Shown one piece after another: positions 53,701 through 64,000 of a stretch of 64,000 nt of DNA. The DNA comes from Cinclus cinclus (Eukaryota; Chordata; Aves; Passeriformes; Cinclidae), in the NCBI RefSeq assembly GCF_963662255.1, contig NC_085071.1, positions 7,223,833 to 7,287,832 on the forward strand, given 5' to 3'. The notes beneath the pieces are model-generated. The model did no database searches. It was not told where the DNA came from and saw only the letters and a program-made list of their open reading frames with translations. Position 1 is the stretch's first letter; each line of letters begins with the position of its first letter. The position numbers and the translations under genes are program-made.

Positions 53701-56700
53701 GCCAAGGGCTGTTTTCCACCCCTCCAGAGCCAGGTTGGTGGCGAGCTCCTGTGGGAATCTGTTCCCTCCCGCGCTTCCCCAAGCAGGTTTTTCCCAGTGA
53801 ACTTGCCTCCAACCCCAGCCTCGTTCCCCCGAATCTGCCCCGGAGCTGCCGGCACCACAACGGTTAATGCTGAGTGCATGGGAAACACCTGCCTCAGATA
53901 AGACCCCATCCTTCTGCCAGCACGGGAGGGTGGGCATCACCCCCAGCCCCCAGTATCCCTTGCTCCTCCAGCATGCGTGGCCATGGCCGCAGTTCCCATC
54001 ACTGCTGGGGAGGTCAGCTGCACCCCACCTCTCCCAAGCAATGGGGAAATGGAGGCACGGAGCAACCCATAGCAGGTCCTGGTGTGTCCAGACACCTCCA
54101 AACCCTCTGAATCCCCCCTCCCCATGTGCAGGAGGGGATAAAGAGGGACCCCTGCTTCCCCAGGTGTAGGTTTGGGGGGTGGGGGCTTGGTGGGCTCAGA
54201 CAGCGGCAGGACCCCACCAGTAAGGGACAATGGACAAGGGGCTCCCTCCTGTGACACAGCTGCCATCCCCCAAGCTGGGCAGGATTAGGCACACAACAGC
54301 TGAGTGGGGCACAGTGAGGGGCTCCCAGCACCCTACCAGCACTGAGGGGGGGTGGTGGGATGAACCAGAGTAGGTAGGGAAGCAGGGTCCAAACCCAAAG
54401 ACCTCCCCAAGATATGTCAGGACCACCCCATGCCACTTGCCAGCCCCCAGCCATGGCTCCCCAGGATGTGGGAATACACCATCTGCACCCCAATATGACG
54501 GTGGGGGTGGGAAATCAGGCTTGACCCCAAAATTTTGGGGGTATATAAGGCAGTGAGGGGGCAGGCTGGGCCCCCTGCCAGCTCTGCCTGCCAAGCAGCC
54601 CTGAGCCCAGCCCTGGCGCCAGGGGCTACACCCTGCACCCAGCCCAAGCATCAGAGCATCCCTCAGTCCCCCCACCCCCCCGCAAGGAGCTCCTCCTGCC
54701 AACCTTCCCTTTCAACAGCATCCACTGCCTTCTCCGGGCTTGCCCGGGCTCTGCCCGGCCTTTATGGAGCTCCCCCCAGTTCCCCCTTTTATCAGTCCCA
54801 CCGCCCCCACGGGGGCGTGGGAACGCAGTGCCTGGGGTTGGGCACTCAGAGCTGGCAGGGAGCCAAGGGGCAATCCTGCTGCTTGCTTGTGCCAAGTGCC
54901 TGTTGGGTCAGACCCCCAGAGGTGCAGCTCCCACTGCCTTGGAGAATGGAGGCTGATCCCAGATTTGGGGGACAGTAAGACCACCCTGCACTGGGGAGGA
55001 AGGCAGTATCCTCACCCCAGGTACTGCACCTACCTGGTCTGGGGTGCAGCCGACACCTGCATCCCCTCCCATAGCCCCACCCGGGGAGATGTTCCCCGGC
55101 AGAGAGGAGCTTAAAAGCCATAGCCAAAAAAGCCCCTCCAAGGGCAGCAGCAAAATCACACTTACCCAGCCATCCCTCCCTCAAAAATCCCCTCTTTTGC
55201 CCATGCAGAAAACCCTTTGAATCAGCTTGGGATCAAGGTGGGATGGGATTATGTCACTCCTGTAGAATCTGGGGTGCTCCTAACAATGTTCTCCCACAAC
55301 CCAGCACCCACAGGGGCTGCCACTCTCGGGTGTTCTTTGCACAGAGGGCTCAGCCCTGCCAGCTCATACAGAACCACAGCAGACTCTGGACGCCCTTGCT
55401 CAGGCTGGGGAGCTGGGACTCTGTGTCAGAAACACCCCTCTCTCCAGTGTTCCTGCATAGCCCTAAGCACCCTGTAGAGACTCCAGAGCCCCTATAGCCG
55501 CAAGAGATGGGCAAACACGGATGACAGGATTGGTGTGGGCTAAAACCACTCCAAAATACACATTTTTCCCTAGAGGAAAACACATTCAATTACTCCAGAG
55601 CCCTCAAACTGGAGAGTAGGGTAAATTTAAGGCTTTTTTGGGCAACGAGAGACAACCCATCCTGCTTTCCCGCGGGGTGATAGGCTCCTCCATGTGATCC
55701 CAGATCGCTCATGTGGCACAAAGCCGGTGGGAGCGGCCGCAATTGCCCTGCTTGGGAATCGGGAGGAAGCACTCGTATCTGATCGCCTGGGCTCTGCACA
55801 CAAAGGTTGTACCATGAACAGGGTGTGTGCGGCAGGAACCCCAGCTGTCAGGGCTGCGGGTGCCATACCGGGGCTGGAAATAGTATTTCAGCACCGCGAG
55901 TGGGATAATGGCAGCAGGAAATGAGATGGGGACGGGGGAAAACGCCTCTCGCAAGCCACCAAGGGGGATAGAGGAGCACGTCATGTCCCCAGGTGTTACA
56001 TGAGCCCCCCAGACCCTGTTCAAGGGACAGTTATGCACAGCAGCACCTGCAACATCTGCTTGTGTGGGTGATGATGATGGTGGTGATGATGACAAAGAGG
56101 CCGTTAGCCCAAACGTCTTGATTCCAGGTGTCACTTAAGGACAAGCACTTCATGTCCTCAAGTGTCACACGAGCCCGCCCCCCCCCCCCCCCGCCCCCCT
56201 CACCAGCCACATTTAGGGGACAGTGGCAGGAAGGAGTACTCTGAGCCCATAACAATGATGATGACAAAGGGGCCATTAGCCCAAAACCAACTCTGCACAT
56301 CCACAGAAATGGTACTGGGAGTCTATGGGGTGTTTTTAAGGGAGGGGGCAGCAATGATGGTGTCTTCTTAAACAACAGCCCCTGGCAGTGCAGGATGTCT
56401 CGTGCGGCTCGGAGACAAAGACGCCGAGAGGAGACAGGTGGTCCCAAAATCCCCTGGGATGGGGACTCAAAACAGCCGCATCCAGCCCCCCAGCCATGGC
56501 ACAAAAGGGGAAGCAAAGACACTCCCTCTCCCCCCGCCGCGGCAATGTCCCCAGCTGGCACCAAGCATTAGGGATTGGGAAAGGGCGGGGTGGGGAATAA
56601 ATAAATAAATCAAGCTTTGGGAGAACTCAATCAGTGTTAGCAGGGTCTGGGATTCCTCCCAGGACCGAGGAGAACAGAGGCTCACAGTGAGGGCTGGATG

Positions 56701-57924
56701 TGTGCCCAGGCTGGAGCAGGCAGGAATTAAATGCCAGCTGCCAGCGGGGCCAACGGGCCGGGGACTCGGAGGGGGCCCTCCGGGAGCAGGGACCGGCGGG
56801 GCAGAGCCTCCTGTGCACGGTGACAGTGGGCACGGGGCCAGCACCCGACCTGTGCCTCACTTTCGCTCTTTAGAGGGAGCTTTATAGCTTAGTGCTGGGC
56901 TTTGCAAACACAGCCGTGATGCCGCGGCTTGGCGGCAGGGATATGGGACAGCAACCCCCTACACAAGTCCCAGCATCAGCGTCTGAGCTACGAAGCCTTG
57001 GAGCGATCCGTGGAGGATGAGACACCGCCACCCAAAAAAATAAAAAAACAGTCATTGCCAGTCCCACCGTAACCACGGGCAGAAACCAAGCTTGGAAAGC
57101 GACGCTGTAGCACCCCTGTCCCGTGCTGCCCCACATTCCGGGCTGACGGGTCACAACGGGGGTCACAGCTCCAAAGTGGGGCGAGCCAGTCAGCAGCGCT
57201 GGTGCCCCCTACCCAGAGCAGGCAGGGTAGGGAATGTACCCATTCCTCATTTCTCCACCATAGAAAGGGCTTCTTAAAGGGCCTGGGATTGCTGAGCGGG
57301 TGTTGAGGCACAACCCGGACTTTTTGCAAGCTGGAGAGAGGAAAAGAGGCCGAAAAAGGCCAAGAAGCGGAAGCCGGAGCCGCGGGCACGCAGGGGTGAG
57401 GGGAAGTTGAGAAACATCTGAGCCATTTCACTTCGACTTCTGATTTCAGACCTCACCCTCCCCCACTCCGAGAAAGACACATTAGAGGGTGCAGACTCCA
57501 ACACAAGCTGCAAAATTTGAAAGGGAGGGGGTTATACATGCTAGGGTTACACATCTCCTGCTCCCCACCCAGCACCATCCCCAGCCTCCCGTGCCCCCGA
57601 AGCGATGCCCGAGGAAGAGGCGGGATGCAGACATCTTACCGGCAGCCGTCCGGCCGAGGCTGAACAGAGGGTCCTGAGCTCGGGGCCCTGGGGGGTGTCA
57701 CAGAGACACCCGCCCCGGGAAGCGGGGCCGCTGACAGCTGCTGGCGTGTAGACCTGGGTGAAACCGCCTGTGGATAACGGGGGGCTGCCCAGGCTGGAAG
57801 CCCCCGGATCACAGGAGCCCATCACTGACATGACCTTCTTCGGGTGGTGGTGGGGAGGGGGGGCCGGGAGGGCGGTACCCCCCCTCCCCGGGGCAGGGGA
57901 CACTCCCCTGGGGAGCCGCAGCAT
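50744..57924 (-). CDS. E2F2: Transcription factor E2F2, 6 coding exons
   Basis: Nuclear activator that heterodimerises with DP proteins, binds TTTSSCGC sites and drives S-phase genes under RB control. Exons: 57640-57924, 52584-52671, 52014-52233, 51738-51896, 51461-51575, 50744-51229. They close in frame at 450 residues, against 437 in human. The Arg/Lys-rich motif (AKRKLDLEG) follows the exon 1 junction. The winged-helix DNA-binding domain is at about 125-196 ([27 protein letters not shown]). Dimerisation and marked-box regions follow ([26 protein letters not shown]). The C-terminal RB-binding segment is [16 protein letters not shown]. The start MLRLPRG resembles human MLQGPRA; MSVMGS at 57831 is an alternative. 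Intron 1 is about 5 kb. Intron 4 is U12-type AT-AC. Confidence 0.95.
51576..51737 (-). other. E2F2: U12-type AT-AC intron in E2F2, 162 nt
   Basis: The exon ends CAGAG and is followed by ATATCCTTGC (51737-51728), a U12 donor. The intron ends gctgtccac, with AC at 51577-51576. A branch-site-like ttcctatac lies at 51599-51591, about 16 nt away. The join AG|G restores [12 protein letters not shown], the conserved family sequence. No GT-AG alternative does so. An AT-AC intron is known in E2F family genes, with E2F1 as an early example. Confidence 0.87.
52672..57639 (-). other. E2F2 intron 1
   Basis: A 5-kb intron between the N-terminal exon and the exon starting AKRKLDL. It contains TATA-like elements on both strands near 54.54 and 54.75-54.79 kb, a GATGATG/GGTGATGATG stretch at 56.07 kb, and a poly-C run at 56.18 kb. 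I saw no further E2F2 exon in it. Confidence 0.7.
56175..56199 (+). repeat. Poly-C/G homopolymer run
   Basis: About 22 C residues interrupted by one G, in E2F2 intron 1. It is potentially G-quadruplex forming on the minus strand. A similar C run is at about 28661-28675 in TCEA3 intron 1. Confidence 0.85.
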
Positions 57925-58264
57925 TGCAAAGTCCTTTCCGGAAAGCCCGGCCCGGGGAAGGGGGCAGGAGCACCCCGCAATTCCGTAGCCGGGAGGGGGG
58001 GTGGGTCACAATCTCAGCCGCGGCATTTTGGGGGAGCGGAGAGCCGTTCCGGCGGGCGATGCCACCGGCCGGTTCCCAAATTCCACCCCGAAAAACCTGC
58101 AGAGAAGAACGCGGCGACGATGCTGCCGATACCGGCGGAAAATTCGGCCCCCAAAATCAGCCGCACTGCGGCCGTATAGGGCCGGAGCGCGGCCCCACCT
58201 GGGCCGGGACCCCCGCGCCCGGCTCCGCTCCCGCCCGATCGCGCCCGGCCCCGAGCGCTCCTTT

Positions 58265-58266
<2 letters not shown>

Positions 58267-58294
<28 letters not shown>
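58267..58294 (+). repeat. Poly-T run of 28
   Basis: An uninterrupted T tract on plus (A tract on minus) inside the E2F2 CpG-island promoter. It has no CR1-like flank, so it is likely a simple repeat rather than a retrotransposon tail. Confidence 0.9.
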
Positions 58295-58297
<3 letters not shown>

Positions 58298-58440
58298 CGC
58301 CAAAACCCGTGCCGCGAAATTCGGATTTCCCGCGGAAAACGCCGCGAGCTGATTGGCTGTCGCCGCCGTGGCCCCGCCCCTTCGCTGCGGCCGGTTGTGC
58401 CGCGCCGGGAGAGGCCTTAAAGGGACCGCGCGACGGGCGT
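58295..58440 (-). promoter_or_regulatory. E2F2 promoter with E2F, CCAAT and GC-box elements
   Basis: In order going upstream on the minus strand: TTTGGCGC (58297-58304, read on minus), TTTCCCGC (58326-58333, read on plus) within the near-palindrome tttcccgcggaaa, a CCAAT box (agccaatcag on minus, at about 58349-58358), and a GC box ggggcggggcc near 58370-58380. This TATA-less cluster sits about 370-520 bp from the start codon and is typical of E2F-regulated cell-cycle promoters, so autoregulation is likely. Confidence 0.7.
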
Positions 58441-59204
58441 GGTCATTTATGCAAATAAGGGGAGGTGCCTTCTTGAGACCACCTGCTGGGGGTGGGGGCA
58501 CCTGTTTTGGGGGTGGAGGGCATTTGGGTTGGAGATCGGGACTAGGATACATTTTCTGTTACTTATTTATTTTTTTAGAAGATACTGCCCCCCCATCAAT
58601 CTAGTGGGTATGGCCCAGGGGCTGCGACCCTCCAACCCCCTCACCCCACATTCCACATCGTCCTGTCATATCTGTCCAGCTCCATCAAGTTTCATCTTCC
58701 CATCCTCATCCCACCCTTCCCATCGTTCCACCATCCCTATCCGCAGTTACAGTAGCCCAGGGTAGGGGAGAGGGAGCAGCATGTATTTAAAACAAAAAAT
58801 TTTTGCCTCCACCAGCCAGAGGATGCCTGGCGCCTCCCCACCCTGCTGACAGGGGACAGTGCTGTTGGGGGAGGGCAGGGATCTCAGAGGGGCTCAGCAT
58901 GAGGAGATTTGGCCCCTGGTTCACTCACAGTTCATTCAACCTGCCACCCAATGTTCCACATGCATCCCACCTACGTCCTTGGAGTGCACCAGATCTTTCT
59001 GGCAAAGTAGACGGAGAAAAAGGAGATGAAGGGCACCCAAGCTGGCCTACAGGGTATTTCAGAGTGCAGAAGTAACAGGAATCGTGGAGGCAATGGCAAA
59101 GCCCTGAGTGAGGGCAACTTTCACCCTTACTGGCACCAGTAAAAGGCCACCACAGCCACTGAGACGAGCCAGGGTTTCATCCTGCTGAGGCCACCAAGCC
59201 ACAG

Positions 59205-59350
59205 GAGTTGGTTCCTCTTTGTCCCTTGGTTCCTGTCCATCACCTTGTTTGTCTCTATCCCCAGGTTCCTCTCCATTCCCTGATTCTTCTCCATCACCTG
59301 GTTTCCTCCATCCATTGACTCCTCCCCATTGTTCTTCTCTCCATCATTCT
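59205..59350 (-). repeat. 18-bp minisatellite with open reading frame
   Basis: On the minus strand, units such as tgatggagaagaatcagg, gaatggagaggaacctgg, ggatagagacaaacaagg and tgatggacaggaaccaag follow each other at 18-bp spacing. Because 18 is a multiple of 3, the frame stays open and would encode Glu/Asn/Met-rich repeats. This lies inside a minus-strand open frame of 144 codons (59127-59561) that has no recognised homologue. Confidence 0.75.
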
Positions 59351-60182
59351 CCTCTCCAGGAAGAGCCAACTCCATGCTCAGGTCTGGGAGAAGGGTAATC
59401 CCAGATAATGTGAAGAAGCCTCCTGGAATACAGACAGAAGGATACACGTGCTGGCCATGGCCTCTGCTGTGGACAAGGAAGGACACCAGACCTCCGGACT
59501 CCAGCTCAGCTGGGAGGGACACCCAGAAACGTTCCAGTAGCCCGGGATGCAGCATAGACATTTACCTCCCACTGGGCGAGACTTTGGGGCAGAGCAGAGG
59601 CCTGGCAGCAGCGATGCCACCCCAGCTGGGCAGTGCGGCCCCTGTGCCCGGAGCATGGTTGAGCCTGGCAAATCAATCCACCCAGGCCTTCTCCTTCCCC
59701 TCTGTGGGAGCAAGGCAACTGCTGTCTCCATCCCAGCGCACAAAGACAAGGCCATGCCTAGCAGGGTGGATAAATTTGTATCAGTTGCCCGCCTGGGGCT
59801 CGCTCCAGTGGGTGACCCTTGGGATAAGGACATTGGGGTATGGGGAGGGCCTGGCAGCTTGTGTGCTCAACTCCAGTTTGGACAAAGCAGAGGTGACATC
59901 CCCACATGTTAGCGTGACCTCACTGGGGCAAGGGCTGACCCAGAAGATGGGAAAACTTGTTGGCCCTCACCCCCTCAGCTGTACTGTGGGGACAGCTGAG
60001 GGAGGAGTCAAGGGCATCTTTTCCACTACCCAATAGTTGCTCAATAAGCCTTTTCCTGCCTTTCTAGCCATGGTTTTCCACCAACAAAGTCCTCTCCCAT
60101 ACCAGAAGACACAGATCTGTATCTCCCTGTGACACCAAGGTGTCCAGAAGTGTGGCCCATGCACCAGCTTCCACCCTACAAA

Positions 60183-60260
60183 CCAGAGGGGTTTGGATTG
60201 GAAAGGACCTTAGAGACCATCTCATTCCATGATGTTGCAGAGGTCTGAGATGACCTTGTG
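60183..60260 (-). mobile_element. Short CR1 LINE fragment, inverted
   Basis: Reads gtttggattggaaaggacct, tagagaccatctcattcca, the reverse complement of a CR1 3' tail. Probably only the last 80 bp or so survive. Confidence 0.7.
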
Positions 60261-61730
60261 GATAGCCTGAAGCATCCCAACCAGCTGCTTGACCAGCCTC
60301 CCCACCCTGGGGCAAGGCAAGAGATCCCATCACTGTGCTAGCCACGGTGGGTACAGGAGCCGGGAGAGCTCTCCTAACTTCTCCCCCAAGAGTCTTGGCA
60401 GGGTCTGAACAGCACCCCAAAAGCAAGGTGAAGAGCTGATGGCACAAACAAGCAATGATGTTGCTTTTCCCAGTGCAGATTCAGCACATGAAATAGTGGC
60501 ACCACATCTGGGCCACTGCATCTCTACCAAGACAGCACCACCAGAGGCTTAGGGGTACAGCTCCCACATCCTTGCTCACCTCAGAATCTGGAAAATCTTT
60601 TGGATATTCAGCTTGGAGATGAGGGACCTCATCAGGATGCAGAGCACAAGGAGGAGGTTGACTATATCCCGGAAACAGGGGGCTGAAGCTGCACTGTGGA
60701 CCCCACATGAGACCCCATCCCCTAATGTTCCTCCCCGAGGAACATTCCCAGGAGAGAGGGTGTACAAGGGGTGCTGGTGCCCTATGGCTCTGCCCAGGGT
60801 GGGGGAACAACTGTCCCAGGAGTCATGGGCCACCAGTCAAGCACAAGTGGCCAGCAGCCCCCACAGCCCAATGCCACACACCCCTGTGCCCAGAATGGGG
60901 GCAACAGAGGAGTCCCAGTCCTTTCTAAAGAGCACCGGAGAAGGTCCTGGTCCAAGTGGAACACTAGAAGATATCTTAATTCTTGCCGGGGTAGGTATCG
61001 GGGGAAGTCCTGGTCGTTTCCAAGGGTACACCGGAGGAAATCTGAAAACCCAGCTCTTCCCGAGGGGAGAACCTTCCCAGTGTGCCGGGCTCTCCTTCCT
61101 CTGCCCTGGAGACGGCAGCAGCGAGTCGCGGCTGCAGCGCCCGCAGCACTCCGGCTGCGTCCCGCGTCGACATCGGCAGATTTTGGGACGGGTGTGAAGC
61201 CTCTGTCCCACCGCGGGACAAAACCCCCGATGTCACCTGTGGGAAAGGGAAGACGAGGGCTGACAGGAACACGCGAGTTGGCTGCCCGGACAGAGGGTGG
61301 TCTGCACGGGGGTGGAGAGGGAGCAGGAATAGCCTCCTCCAATTCCGCAGCGTGTCCGGGAGTCCCAGCCAAGGGGGTAATGAGCCCCTACACAGGTTGG
61401 TTTGCGGGGTGAGCCCTCCTGTGCATGCACGTGTGCGTGCACAGAGACATGTCAGGGTAGTCACGTGGATGAGCGCACACAGGTGTGTGAGTGCACACGG
61501 CCGTGTGCGCGTACGTGCACACGCATGTGAATATGCATCTACCACGCGTGTTAGCCTAGCCGTGTAGTAAGCACACATGTGCGTGCGCGCACCCTCGCTC
61601 AGCGGCCAGAAACCCTCTCCACGCGTGAGCGCGCCTGGCCAAGGTCACGCGTGTGCGCGCAGCATTTGTGTCAGCGGCGGGGAGCCGGGCGGGGGGGCGA
61701 GGGGGCCTTGGCCGGGGCACCAGCGGGAAG

Positions 61731-61781
61731 AGGAGGAGGAGGAGGAGGAGGAGGAGGAGGAGGAGGAGGAGGAGGAGGAGG
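61731..61781 (+). repeat. AGG trinucleotide run, about 17 units
   Basis: Perfect aggagg repeat in a CpG-rich block. It is homopurine on the plus strand, so it could adopt triplex or quadruplex structures. Frames across it give poly-Glu, poly-Arg or poly-Gly and are not evidence of a gene. Confidence 0.95.
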
Positions 61782-62157
61782 GAAGTGCGGCTCAGACAGC
61801 GCGGCGCCAGCAAACACCTGCAAACAGCTCCGGGCACACAATGGCAAATACAGGTGGGAACCGCCGCCTCCGTCAGAGCAGCGATTGCATCAGACTCCGG
61901 CGCTTGCCAAGAGGCGAACGAGCCGGCCCAGGGGCCACCGGCACCGCGGCGGGGCCGCGCTCGACCTTCACCACTCCCCGCCCCCCGCTATTGGTTTTTG
62001 CCCTCCTCAACCTCTTTCCTTCATCCCTGCAGTGTAGCTGGCGTGGTAAAAGTGAAGCCGGGCTTACTCGGCCAGGAGCATTTTTCTCGTTCCAGCTGTT
62101 CCACCCCCACCCCCCCCCCCCCCCACGCCCCCTCGAGGTAAATCTCGGCCCCTGCGG

Positions 62158-62167
62158 CTATTTTTAG
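62158..62167 (+). promoter_or_regulatory. Perfect MEF2-type motif
   Basis: CTATTTTTAG fits YTA(A/T)4TAR. The same 10-mer recurs at 63152-63161. Two copies 1 kb apart next to a CpG island suggest a regulatory element, but such motifs also occur by chance. Confidence 0.35.
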
Positions 62168-62188
62168 CCATGTGTTTTTCCCGTTTCC

Positions 62189-62214
62189 ATTTATTTATTT
62201 ATTTATTTATTTAG
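62189..62214 (+). repeat. ATTT tetranucleotide microsatellite
   Basis: About six perfect attt units directly 3' of the CpG-rich block. Confidence 0.9.
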
Positions 62215-64000
62215 TTTTAATCAGTGTTTTCCAGGAAAGCATCGGCATCCCACAACAGCCAGGATAAATCTGCAGCATGGGGTAAACCTTCCCCCCGAGG
62301 TAAATCGATTTGGCCCACGGGGTAAATCCCAGTCCCAGCAATTATTTTTACTGGTGTTTTGTTTGGTTGGTTGGTTGCTTTTGTATTGTTTTGGTTTTTG
62401 TTTGCTGTTGTTTGGGTTTTTTTTGGTTTTGTTTTTTTTTTTTTTTTTTAAGAGGAGTTTCAAGGAAAGCGGTGGCAGCTGACAGCCCAAGTCTGGGGAG
62501 CCAGCGGGGTGTGAATGAGGCTTGTGCCAGAGTCCGGGAGTGTCGGGGCGGCTGTTCCGGGCAAGGCGCCGGGATCCATCCACCTCGCGGAGGAGGTAAC
62601 GGCCCTGGGAGGCTTCTTGGGAGCTAGAGCCAAACCTACACCCTGCCAAATCCCACAGCCCCTGGTCTCGGGAATCCCCTTCCCTCATCCCTGAGAGGGG
62701 ACAGTAGCAGGGGCCGCCCTCTGCTCCCTGGGGGCTGGAGTCCCCCTCTACCTCCCCAGTGCTGTTTCCATCCAAAAAGCCCCAGCAGGACTGGTTTCTC
62801 CCACTCCACCAGCGCCTAGCTCCACTTCTGCCAGTAACCCAGCCTCAAAATAGGCTCACTAATGCTCCCGCGAGTCCAGGATTTCCACCACCATCATCCC
62901 TGATGGGGGACCCATTGGGACCTGGAGAGCTCACACTTCAAGAAACCCCACTTTCCAGGTACCCAGACTCATCCATATCCTTCGGCTCATGCTCAGGGTG
63001 CTTTTCCCACCCATCCAATGTAAATCCCTTTGGCACATCAGCACTGGCACAGCTGGAGGACCATGACACCAGGGTGAACATGGGGACACTCACCCCTAAC
63101 CCACCCCTTGCCTTTCCTCCAGAGCCAAAAGCCAGTGGAGATAGCAAAAGCCTATTTTTAGCTGCGAGCATAACAACAGCTCTGTTCTCAGATGCAGTGA
63201 TTTCTGGATGGACACCCTCACCTGCTTCCCACCATGCCTGGGCAGCCGTTGTCACGGCATCCCACCCCACCCAGGGGTGCCTGAGGATACTGTGTCCTGG
63301 GGAGCTGGGGGACATCGAGCTGGGAGGAGAGATGAAAGTTCCTGGGGGCTGGTGATCCAGTTGGACCAGGTGCTGCTTTTCCCTGTGGAAATGCTCGTGG
63401 ACAAGGGGGTGTTTGGCAGGTGCTGGCTGCATCCCAAGCTGCCGTTGGCTGTCACTGGGATAGAGGCTGAAGCCAATGTGTGTGGGCAAAGATCTGTATC
63501 ACTGTGCTCCAAGACGCCTGTGTCTTCTCCCTCCTTCTCCTCCCATGATGCGGCCCCTAACCCATGCTCCATGCTGGAGAACCCTGGGGACACCCCAATG
63601 CCATGGGTGTTGGACCCACATCATGCCTGGCTAAGCCCACCACAGCAAAACCAGAGGCCAGCACAGGGGATGAAGATGATGGTGCTGCAAGTGGGGGTGA
63701 AGTTAATTTAACTTCATGCTAGGCAGGCCAGCACCTTCCCCAGGGAGCATGATCCAGCACCACATCTGAGCCAGCCGGGGGACACATCTGCTCCTGGGCC
63801 AAAGGGAAACTGCAGCATTACCCAATGGGAGGGAAAAGCACTTTTGCTCCCAGCACCCCTTCCTTAGGGTGTCAACCCCAGGGAGATCAGGCTGGGTAGG
63901 GACCGCTCTCTGAATACTACCTGAGGCAGCAAAAGCAGCCCAGAAACTCCTCTACCGCTGTGGGGTATATCCTGGGGGAGCAGCCTCATCCCTTCCAGCA

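Larger units (their letters stand above)
58441..63999. other. Region upstream of E2F2, no recognised coding gene
   Basis: About 5.5 kb holding an 18-bp minisatellite, one short CR1 fragment, a CpG-rich block (about 61.05-62.1 kb) with an AGG run, an ATTT run and two perfect MEF2-type CTATTTTTAG motifs. In mammals ID3 lies on this side of E2F2; I searched for its helix-loop-helix sequence and did not find it. Confidence 0.5.

Noticed and set aside
61577..62167. Plus-strand frame with a poly-Glu stretch
   Set aside because: The AGG run produces poly-Glu, poly-Arg or poly-Gly depending on frame. The flanks show no protein similarity.
58441..63999. ID3 expected upstream of E2F2
   Set aside because: No frame contains the ID helix-loop-helix sequence. 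If syntenic, the gene lies beyond the right edge of the window.

Overview
The window looks like a GC-rich, gene-dense piece of a bird genome, probably a microchromosome. The evidence is about a dozen short 5'-truncated CR1 LINE copies, compact introns, CpG-rich first exons, and four vertebrate genes whose exons can be followed by splice sites and reading phase. All four genes lie on the minus strand.

Layout in window coordinates, left to right: OPRD1, the delta opioid receptor (coding 368-8492, 3 exons). Then about 14 kb without a recognisable gene (9.2-22.5 kb) that holds CR1 copies. TCEA3, a TFIIS-family elongation factor (coding 23207-28855, at least 13 exons). ASAP3, an Arf GAP (coding 30707-47286, 26 exons). 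E2F2 (coding 50744-57924, 6 exons). The last 5.5 kb is upstream of E2F2 and includes a second CpG-rich block at about 61.0-62.1 kb with no recognised protein.

The order E2F2-ASAP3-TCEA3, all on one strand, matches the human 1p36 arrangement as I remember it. OPRD1 lies several megabases away in human, so its position next to TCEA3 is a lineage difference or a rearrangement. I rebuilt exon boundaries by hand. The OPRD1, ASAP3 and E2F2 models close in frame, giving 370, 995 and 450 residues. TCEA3 closes at 387 residues, with uncertainty only in the serine-rich linker.

The most notable points are: two U12-type AT-AC introns (one in TCEA3, one in E2F2); a GC-AG intron in OPRD1; a complete C-terminal SH3 domain in ASAP3, where the human protein as I recall it keeps only a remnant; a TCEA3 terminal exon that codes only Phe-Cys-stop; an eleven-copy 20-bp GC-box minisatellite beside the ASAP3 start codon; a five-copy CAGCTG array with a MEF2 site and TATA box at the TCEA3 promoter; and E2F sites at the E2F2 promoter. 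I found no clearly new system. The unusual content is in splicing and promoter architecture.
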